A DNA stretch of 64,000 nucleotides, taken from contig JAOAHZ010000001.1 of assembly GCA_026414975.1 (NCBI GenBank), positions 103,025 through 167,024 on the forward strand, written 5' to 3'. A program made the position numbers and the translations under genes. Under the pieces are notes generated by a model that saw only the letters and a program-made list of their open reading frames with translations, was not told the DNA's origin and searched no databases. This DNA comes from Bacteroidia bacterium. GTDB lineage: Bacteria; Bacteroidota; Bacteroidia; SpSt-205. The first letter of the stretch is position 1; each line of letters begins with the position of its first letter. This document shows positions 57,984 to 64,000 of this stretch, one piece after another.

Positions 57984-58419
57984 GTGAAACAGTCTTTGCC
58001 CAAGCACTCAAGCATAAATCCTCTGCCTCTCGCATCTGACATCGGGCCGAGTCCGAGTCATCGTTCAGCCCACAAAGATGAAGGATGCCGTGCACCAAGA
58101 CGCGCCTAAGCTCATTAGAAAAGGTCGTGCGATACAGGCGAGCGTTCTCCTTGATCACCGCCAAGCACACAAATATCTCTGCCATGTCGCCATAGTCAAA
58201 GGTGAGAATATCCGTGGGTCTGGTATTGCCTAAAAATCGTCCGTGAAGATCGGCGATGGTCTCCAAAGAGACGGCCCAGTATTCTATCGGCATGGGCTCT
58301 CTTGAATCCATATAGAGCCTCCAGCAATTCTGCAACCATTCTCTGTGTCGGCGAGCTTCTCGAAGCTCGCCCCTGAATCCATGAAAGCGAATCACAGGAT
58401 AAACCGAAGCTCTACGCAT
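57958..58419 (-). CDS. ybeY: endoribonuclease YbeY (rRNA maturation factor)
   Basis: A 153-residue UPF0054 metalloprotein acting in 16S rRNA 3'-end maturation and ribosome quality control. The zinc motif VHGILHLCGLNDDSDSARCQ has the two core histidines; the third ligand position is Asn/Asp, a change common in Bacteroidota. Other conserved parts are FLGNTRPTDILTFDYG and MREAEDLCL. It overlaps the RsbW-like gene by 28 nt upstream and mnmG by 26 nt downstream. Confidence 0.92.
   Translation of the reverse strand: MRRASVYPVIRFHGFRGELREARRHREWLQNCWRLYMDSREPMPIEYWAVSLETIADLHGRFLGNTRPTDILTFDYGDMAEIFVCLAVIKENARLYRTTFSNELRRVLVHGILHLCGLNDDSDSARCQMREAEDLCLSAWAKTVSHETIRPGF
57976..57991. other. parS-like 16-mer at the mnmG start codon
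   Basis: CGTTTCATGTGAAACA matches the bacterial parS consensus TGTTTCACGTGAAACA at 14 of 16 positions (differences at positions 1 and 8). parS sites are often near mnmG/gidA and the origin in other bacteria. No parA or parB is in the window. It could be chance. Confidence 0.35.
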
Positions 58420-58823
58420 CGTCCTCCCTGATGAAAGACGACTTCATCGGCCAAGTTTCGCATTATGAAGATACCTCGTCCGGACTCTCGCAAGAGATTG
58501 TCGCCTTGGGTCGGATCAGGTAGGCCAGAAGGATCAAATCCTTGTCCTTCGTCTTGCACTTCTACAACCAGCATACGATCCAGCGGACTCCATTGGAACC
58601 GCATAAAAACCCGCTTATCTGGCTGTTGTTGATTCCCATGGAGGATAGCGTTGCTCAGAGCCTCGGTAACCGCGACGATGAAGAGAGGGATTCGGTCCTC
58701 GGGCAGGCCTACGACATAAGCCACCTCTGTGAGAACCTTCTCCACCCGTAGGAGTTCGTCTAAATGGCTTTGCAGAGTCTCCTCTCGAATGTAGCCTTGA
58801 GATGTAGTCTGAAGGCTAGTCAT
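58392..58823 (-). CDS. RsbW-like anti-sigma factor/serine kinase (HATPase_c_2)
   Basis: A 143-residue GHKL ATPase domain protein. The N-box is AVTEALSNAILHGN, the G1 box VQDEGQGFDPSGLPDP and the G2 box ESGRGIFIMRNLADEV, all intact. Such proteins phosphorylate STAS-domain anti-sigma-factor antagonists and bind sigma factors or other targets in partner-switching systems. The ATG overlaps the DUF4175 stop. A PAS/PP2C phosphatase gene is just beyond, at 62210 on the other strand, and would be a natural opponent. No STAS protein is in the window. Confidence 0.88.
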   Translation of the reverse strand: MTSLQTTSQGYIREETLQSHLDELLRVEKVLTEVAYVVGLPEDRIPLFIVAVTEALSNAILHGNQQQPDKRVFMRFQWSPLDRMLVVEVQDEGQGFDPSGLPDPTQGDNLLRESGRGIFIMRNLADEVVFHQGGRCVELRFIL

Positions 58824-61800
58824 GGCTGTTTGAAGAACTCATTTATGAGACGCTGATAAGCTGGTTGATACAACCAGAGGGGTGGCGTAGGTCGGGCTGG
58901 AGCTTGCTCCAAAACAGGGACAGGATAGGAGCCTGTAGTACGCTGGAAAAACTGTTGAGCCGTGCGGGACTCACGCGATTGGTCCATCTCCCTTTCTTGC
59001 TGAGAACGCTCATACTCTAAGAGCCGGGTGAGGATAGCCTGCTGGCGCATAAGTCTCTCACGAGTGATAGCCCCGATGAGTAAATCCTTTTCAGCTTTCT
59101 GCATCTCTTCAATCAAACTTTGGAGTTGTCCAGCTTCGCTGGGGTTCTGACGCAGAAGCTCCTGAAGGCGCAGACGGATAAGCTCCTGCTGAGCTGAGAG
59201 ACGAGCCCGTTCTTCAGGACTGAGCCCACCAGGCGACTCGGAAGAAGGATTAGGTGATAGAGCTTTCTCTAAGGCTTCATTGAGCTGCTTTTGAAGTCGC
59301 TGAGGTGAAGGTCTTGGATCACTTTTCTGCGAGGGCTGCGAAGAGAGTCGCTGACCTTGACGACCCTGTGAGGGGTTAGGTGAAGGGGGGCCATTTTTGC
59401 GACGCACTTTGAATGGTCGCTGACAAGCCCCTCCTCCTTGACGGCGATCCCGCTGATGCTCTTCCAACTGAGCTAAAAGCTCGGTCATGAGATTGGCCAA
59501 GCGATTGAAGCCTTGAAGAATATACTGTTGGCGCCGAATAAGCAGTTCCGCCTCAGAAAAAGACAGTCCTTGAAAATACCGATCTATTTCACGAAGCAGG
59601 TCCAGAATGGGCTCTTCTATAGCCGGAGAGCGCTGTGCTATAGCAAAGAGGGTATCCCGCACTTGGCGATAATCGCGGCGGATGTCATGCTGCTCAGTTA
59701 TGAGCGGTTGGGCGGCTGATAAGAAGCCGCTGGATTCTTGAGCTTTTTTACGAGCTTGTTCCTGACGAAAGGAAAGAGCCAAAATCCCCTTGAGTAAAAG
59801 TCGGAGAGCTTCATACTCTTCGGCCTGTTCCTCAGCTGCGCTCTCTTGCATGCCCTCATCCATCGCTTTCAAAGCCCGTTCTAAGGCTTCTGCGGCCCCT
59901 TCTTGAGAGCGACGAGGATTCATCCCTTTTTGAATTTGGTCTATGGCTTCTTGCATCTGCCGGGCAGCATTTTTGAGGTGTTCTCTCGCCCGAACTAAGC
60001 TGTCTCTCAAAATCCCTTCTTCAATATGTCGGTAAAGCGAATCCACTTGCCTATATACCTCCTGTGTTTCCGCTTCTAAGCGAGCTTGAGGTGGCTGAGC
60101 AGCCTGCTGGAGAGAATCCGTAAACTGGCTGAGCTGACGCTGCCGCTCTATCATGTCCAAAAGTTGAGTCATAAGCTGCTCTAAGAGACGCTGCCGTTGA
60201 TACGAGGGCAGAAGCGATTCTAAGCGGGATAGTTTATCTTGCCACTCTTCAAAGGCTCGTCGCAGCTCCTCTTGAAGCTGCTTCATCCGAAGGGAATCAT
60301 TGGATGGCATCTGGGTAAGAAGCTGCTCAGGCTTTTGCGGGTCCATCGTCTCCAAAAGCTGCTGGAGCTGCTGCATCTGTTTGAGTAGCTCGGGTGTGAA
60401 AAGCTGCTGTTCAGCGGCCAGCCTCTGTAGCGAGCGGAGTTCACTTCGTATAGTCCGAAAGCGTTCGGAAAGCTGGGTAGCCTTTTGACTACTCTGAGAG
60501 AGGTCTTTATCGGATAAGAGCTGATCTATCGCTTGACGCAGCGCCTTAAGATCCCGAAACAAGGAATCCTGGAGCTCAGCGAAAACCTCCTGTCGCCCTC
60601 TATCTTCCATCGGCTCCAAGGTATAGACAATGCTACGGCTAGACTTGGGGCCTGTAACTTCGTCGTTGTCCCAAACCTCCACGTAGTATTCCAGCTTGTC
60701 TCCAGGTTGTATGCCCAGAGCGCGCCAGTTTTGCTGAAACCATAGCTCCTGCTTCGCTTCACCAGAGATTGGAATATCCACCGAGCGATACTTAGGCTGG
60801 GAACGCCCTGGGGTTGCGCTCTCAGCTATCCGATACCATAACACCGCTTTAGTAAAGCCATAATCATCCATCAGCCGTATCCGTAGCCGCTGCTCCCAAG
60901 TCTCTGGATTGAACCATTCTACAAAAAGCTGGACCGAAGGATAAAGATCAACTTGACTTTCCACATAAATAGCAAACGAGTCGGAAAAGAAGTCATCCGA
61001 AAGGTGGATGAAAAATCTTTCAGACTCAGTTACGATAAAATGGCCCTGCCAAGTGTCCTTCGCTTGCTTGAGAGAAATTCGGTCGGCATGAAGGGCATAG
61101 GGGCGATCACTTTCTATGCGAAAAGAAAGCTCTACCCTACTACCGCGCAAGACTTGAAGGTTGGGCTGAAAGAGCGTATCGGGAGAGCGCTTGGTATAGG
61201 CAGGATACACGCATATGAGCCGAAAATCGTGTAAAAGGGGGGGACGACATACCCGAACCGGAATGGCCCGCAGCTTGTAGCCGTTAGCTTCTATATGAAG
61301 GGTAAAGCTCTCGCGCAAGCTAGGCAAAGTGAGGGCGTATCGGGTGGCAGAGCGCCTTTCTAACGGTAGAGGCCCCGTTTCACAGCTGGCTCGGAGATCC
61401 TCAGGCAATTTCTCACCCTGAAGATGAAAGGTGAGCCGTAAGGAGTCGCCTTGCCGATAAAACTCTTTTAGGCCCTCTATCGTTAGGGTATAGGGTAAGG
61501 GACGAGCAAAGGCCTGATTGGGTCGTAGAAATCGATAAGCCCCTTGTCGGAAGAGGGTAGGACTGAACACCCACAGAATCCCCCCAACCGCAATAATCCC
61601 AAGAAGCAAACCTGCGTAGCGGCGAACCTGAGCACGGGGAAGGGATACCTCCCATGGAATCACAGCAAGCTGCCGCATTCGCTCCTCTATGGCCAGTTCG
61701 ATGGCTGAATTTGCGTGAGCATCCGTTTGGGAAAGCTGGAGAGCGTTGAGGAGTTTATCTCGCACCTCAGGGATACGGCGTCCAATCCATCGAGCCGCCT

Positions 61801-62071
61801 CTTCATCTGATAGATAGCCCCTTAGACGGAGACCATATTGGAGAATCGGCCACACAACCCAGTGCCCCAACCACCCTACCGTAACCCCTACCCACAGGAA
61901 CCATAAAAGTCGCCGTACAGGCACATCCCACCAAAATACCCCTTCCGTGAAGGCCAGCACTAAGAACATTAGCCCACTCCATCCCAGCGTTAGGAGTAGA
62001 CCCCTCGCCACTTGTATCCGATAATACGCTGCTCTAAACGCCGTCAGCCTCTGTCTTAAAGTGTCAGTCAT
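58820..62071 (-). CDS. DUF4175 family membrane protein
   Basis: A 1083-residue protein. Three N-terminal hydrophobic segments (about 24-42, 52-78 and 149-168) are followed by an extracytoplasmic beta-rich region (about 180-480), then a very long coiled-coil/low-complexity region rich in Gln, Arg, Leu and Glu (about 490-1000), and a Pro- and Gln-rich tail. This is the DUF4175 architecture found across Bacteroidota; the function is unknown. It is the first gene of the overlapping chain DUF4175, RsbW-like, ybeY, mnmG, EnvC-like, prmC, and has a perfect -7 box upstream. Confidence 0.85.
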   Translation of the reverse strand: MTDTLRQRLTAFRAAYYRIQVARGLLLTLGWSGLMFLVLAFTEGVFWWDVPVRRLLWFLWVGVTVGWLGHWVVWPILQYGLRLRGYLSDEEAARWIGRRIPEVRDKLLNALQLSQTDAHANSAIELAIEERMRQLAVIPWEVSLPRAQVRRYAGLLLGIIAVGGILWVFSPTLFRQGAYRFLRPNQAFARPLPYTLTIEGLKEFYRQGDSLRLTFHLQGEKLPEDLRASCETGPLPLERRSATRYALTLPSLRESFTLHIEANGYKLRAIPVRVCRPPLLHDFRLICVYPAYTKRSPDTLFQPNLQVLRGSRVELSFRIESDRPYALHADRISLKQAKDTWQGHFIVTESERFFIHLSDDFFSDSFAIYVESQVDLYPSVQLFVEWFNPETWEQRLRIRLMDDYGFTKAVLWYRIAESATPGRSQPKYRSVDIPISGEAKQELWFQQNWRALGIQPGDKLEYYVEVWDNDEVTGPKSSRSIVYTLEPMEDRGRQEVFAELQDSLFRDLKALRQAIDQLLSDKDLSQSSQKATQLSERFRTIRSELRSLQRLAAEQQLFTPELLKQMQQLQQLLETMDPQKPEQLLTQMPSNDSLRMKQLQEELRRAFEEWQDKLSRLESLLPSYQRQRLLEQLMTQLLDMIERQRQLSQFTDSLQQAAQPPQARLEAETQEVYRQVDSLYRHIEEGILRDSLVRAREHLKNAARQMQEAIDQIQKGMNPRRSQEGAAEALERALKAMDEGMQESAAEEQAEEYEALRLLLKGILALSFRQEQARKKAQESSGFLSAAQPLITEQHDIRRDYRQVRDTLFAIAQRSPAIEEPILDLLREIDRYFQGLSFSEAELLIRRQQYILQGFNRLANLMTELLAQLEEHQRDRRQGGGACQRPFKVRRKNGPPSPNPSQGRQGQRLSSQPSQKSDPRPSPQRLQKQLNEALEKALSPNPSSESPGGLSPEERARLSAQQELIRLRLQELLRQNPSEAGQLQSLIEEMQKAEKDLLIGAITRERLMRQQAILTRLLEYERSQQEREMDQSRESRTAQQFFQRTTGSYPVPVLEQAPARPTPPLWLYQPAYQRLINEFFKQP

Positions 62072-62086
62072 GGTTTGTCTGCTTTA

Positions 62087-62094
62087 CAAAGATA
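62087..62094 (-). promoter_or_regulatory. -7 promoter element TATCTTTG of the DUF4175-to-prmC operon
   Basis: A perfect minus-strand TAnnTTTG, 15 nt before the ATG at 62071. It predicts a very short leader of roughly 10 nt rather than a strictly leaderless message. Confidence 0.65.
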
Positions 62095-62209
62095 CAAACC
62101 CTCTGCATACTGCACGAATAGAGCAGCTCACTTTTTTTCTCTATCAAGAAGCATCTCACCCAGACCCTGGTCCGCCTGAGGAGGGAGAGGAATTTTGTTA
62201 TAAAGTAGC

Positions 62210-63847
62210 ATGCCTACCCTGTGGGAAAACATAAAAAATGCGTGGGGCAACAGCTCCGCTGCTCAAAAGCTGGACCCTAGTCTGATGGAGAAACTGGCCC
62301 AGAGCTTCCCCATGCCCGTTTTCGTCTTAGATGCTCGTCAGGATAAGTTTTTGTGGGTTAGTTCAGGTGCCCTTTGGCTTACGAAGCTATCGGCAGGAGA
62401 GTTATTCGCTACGCCTGCTATTTCGTACTTGCAATCACAGTTTCACCCTGGTGATACAATCGCAGGTTTGATCCGAGAGAGGATTCCCCAAGCTGAAGTA
62501 GCCCTTACTTATGAAGGAAACTCCCAGACTGCCCACTTGGTGGGCTATTGGATAGAACTTGAGCCGTATATCTACGCTTTAGCGCTGCAGGATGTTACAG
62601 AGCTGCGGATAGCTCAAGAGGAACTCGCCCAATACGCTGAGGAACTGCGTCAGCAGGTGGATACGCTGACTGAGCTGAAAGAGTCCCTACAGAGGACGAA
62701 TCAACAGCTATCCGAGAGCAAAGAGCAACTTCGCTTGTTGGCTGCGGTAGCTGCTTTCACCGACAATGCTGTAATCATCACCGACGCTGAGGGACGAGCC
62801 CTCTGGGTCAACCGAGGGTTTGAGCGTCTTACAGGCTATACCTTAGAGGAGGTAAAAGGCAAAGTACCCGGCCGTCTTCTTCAAGGACCCGATACAGACC
62901 CTAACACCGTCATTCGTATCCGAGAGAAACTTCGCCATAAAGAACCTTTCTCCGAAGAGATTCTCAACTATACCAAGGATGGTCGCCCTTATTGGCTCCG
63001 ACTTTACATAACACCCCTGACAAACGAGCTCAATGAAGTTACCCACTTTTTAGCCATAGAGCTAGATATTACAGAGGAAAAGAATCGTATGCAAGAGATG
63101 GAGCGCCAGCTGGAGGACATCCGCCAAGCTCAACTATACGCTAGCCGCATCTTCAAGCGGTTTCTCCCAGCGCCTGAGGGTTTGAAGGGCTACTTTTCTG
63201 ACGTGCAAATATGGAACGCACCTCTTCATGGAGTAGGAGGCGACTTTTACTTTTTCGCTGCTCAAGGCACGCAGGTCGTACTGGCCTTAGGGGACAGCAC
63301 GGGTCATGGAGCTGCAGCTGCTCTTATTAGCGCTTATGCCCTGACCTCACTCTGGCGTGGTACACGCGAGCCTGTACAAGCTCTATCGGCCCTGTATGAA
63401 GACTTATTGGAAGGGGTAGTGTTGAGTGGAGAAGGGGAAATGCATACAGAAGGCTTTGAGTTAGCCCTTCTGAGATACGAGCCTTACACACAACGACTGG
63501 AGTACCTAGGAGCCAAACGACCTCTATGGATTTTCCGAAAAGGTATTTTGGATGAAGTCAGGGGTTTGCGAAGCGACATTAATCCAAGCACTGCTCTTGT
63601 ACAGCCTCAGATTCAGACGTTTCGGGTTCAGAAAGGCGATCGGTTGTACCTGTTTTCCGACGGGGTTACAAGTCAGCTCAATCCGGAGGGGAAGAAATTC
63701 TCCGCCCAGCGTCTGCGTAGCTTCTTGCAAGTCAATCAATACCTACCCTTGAGTGAGCAGATAGACCTACTGCGCCAAGCCCTAGAGCAATGGCGGGGGG
63801 GCTCACCGCAAACGGATGACATCCTCATCATGGCTTTAGAAGTCTAA
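62210..63847 (+). CDS. PAS-domain protein with SpoIIE-type PP2C phosphatase
   Basis: A 545-residue soluble protein. An N-terminal PAS-like domain (about 25-140) is joined by a coiled coil to a clear PAS domain (about 178-300: VIITDAEGRALWVNRGFERL to FLAIELDITEEK). The C-terminal PPM/SpoIIE phosphatase domain (about 340-545) has VGGDFYFFAA, LALGDSTGHGAAAALISAYA and LFSDGVTSQL, with the metal-binding aspartates in place. It should dephosphorylate a STAS anti-sigma-antagonist, opposing the RsbW-like kinase encoded divergently at 58392. A near-match box (GAATTTTG) lies 12 nt before the ATG. Confidence 0.92.
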   Translation: MPTLWENIKNAWGNSSAAQKLDPSLMEKLAQSFPMPVFVLDARQDKFLWVSSGALWLTKLSAGELFATPAISYLQSQFHPGDTIAGLIRERIPQAEVALTYEGNSQTAHLVGYWIELEPYIYALALQDVTELRIAQEELAQYAEELRQQVDTLTELKESLQRTNQQLSESKEQLRLLAAVAAFTDNAVIITDAEGRALWVNRGFERLTGYTLEEVKGKVPGRLLQGPDTDPNTVIRIREKLRHKEPFSEEILNYTKDGRPYWLRLYITPLTNELNEVTHFLAIELDITEEKNRMQEMERQLEDIRQAQLYASRIFKRFLPAPEGLKGYFSDVQIWNAPLHGVGGDFYFFAAQGTQVVLALGDSTGHGAAAALISAYALTSLWRGTREPVQALSALYEDLLEGVVLSGEGEMHTEGFELALLRYEPYTQRLEYLGAKRPLWIFRKGILDEVRGLRSDINPSTALVQPQIQTFRVQKGDRLYLFSDGVTSQLNPEGKKFSAQRLRSFLQVNQYLPLSEQIDLLRQALEQWRGGSPQTDDILIMALEV

Positions 63848-63959
63848 ATAGATTTAGACCTGCTTAGGGGCTTTCGGGTTTGGGCATGGAGCGGAGAAGC
63901 GAACCGCTTAGGCGGGATTTTGCTGCTGGGGTGCAGAGCCCTGGGATTGGAGGTAGCTC

Positions 63960-64000
63960 GGGGGGGGGCGGGCTGGCGCTCAGGCGCCAGCCCCCCCCCC
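63960..64000. terminator. G-run/C-run hairpin, cut by the window end
   Basis: Nine G (63960-63968), an unpaired C, a 10-bp stem GGGCTGGCGC (63970-63979) with loop TCAG and right arm 63984-63993, then at least seven C to the window edge. It is the same architecture as the elements at 3828, 12840 and 47823. It follows the phosphatase gene. Confidence 0.55.

Noticed and set aside
57420..58109. A 229-codon open frame on the plus strand
   Set aside because: It is antisense to mnmG and ybeY, which are certain, and its translation has no domain, signal or composition of a real protein.

Overview
The window comes from a chromosome of a member of the Bacteroidota. The signs are a DUF2795 protein, a DUF4175 protein, three proteins with C-terminal sorting domains of the type IX secretion system (T9SS), an epimerase-type L-threonine dehydrogenase, a RemB/Wzi-like outer-membrane protein, and promoters with the Bacteroidota -7 element TAnnTTTG. 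I cannot place it below phylum. Genes are very tightly packed, with many ATGA and longer overlaps. I see no rRNA, tRNA, CRISPR array, insertion sequence, prophage or plasmid function.

Layout. 1-3.7 kb: DUF2795, a membrane/FeS plus CCG-domain redox pair, and an acyl-CoA dehydrogenase (+). 4-11.1 kb (-): lepB-purL, and ndk-leucine dehydrogenase-nusB-RemB/Wzi-like protein. 11.2-12.8 kb: eno and a DivIC/FtsB protein (+), divergent from ndk. 12.9-13.5 kb: a frameshifted FkbM methyltransferase (-). 13.7-14.5 kb: a T9SS cargo protein. 14.8-20.7 kb: a complete RND efflux operon. 20.9-26.1 kb: a membrane glycosyltransferase-like protein, a UbiD-family decarboxylase and the NAD(P)HX repair enzyme. 26.0-29.9 kb (-): ribosomal protein L28, and a secreted subtilase with a small secreted partner. 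29.9-38.7 kb (+): a transglutaminase-like protein, YidC, three tandem paralogous secreted proteins, a second glycosyltransferase-like protein and a TrmH-family methyltransferase. 38.6-40.2 kb (-): an S41 protease. 40.2-47.7 kb (+): an operon of an outer-membrane protein, threonine dehydrogenase, deoC, a SPOR protein and a six-PAS sensor. 47.9-53.7 kb (-): a 1939-residue T9SS surface protein. 54.0-62.1 kb (-): a six-gene overlapping chain DUF4175, RsbW-like kinase, ybeY, mnmG, EnvC-like, prmC. 62.2-63.8 kb (+): a PAS/PP2C phosphatase.

Two structural themes recur. First, a perfect TAnnTTTG box lies only 3-6 nt before the start codon of at least twelve genes. With the usual distance from this element to the transcription start, their mRNAs should be leaderless or nearly so. 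Several ambiguous starts were settled by this rule. Second, each spaced tail-to-tail junction (3.8, 12.9 and 47.8 kb) and the right edge of the window (64.0 kb) carries a hairpin whose outer stem is a G-run paired to a C-run, with a different inner stem each time. These look like bidirectional 3'-end signals without a T-tract.

The genes are mostly core metabolism and envelope biogenesis. The less ordinary content is a probable partner-switching pair (RsbW-like kinase and PAS/PP2C phosphatase), a multi-PAS protein with no output domain, the tandem secreted triplet and the giant surface protein.
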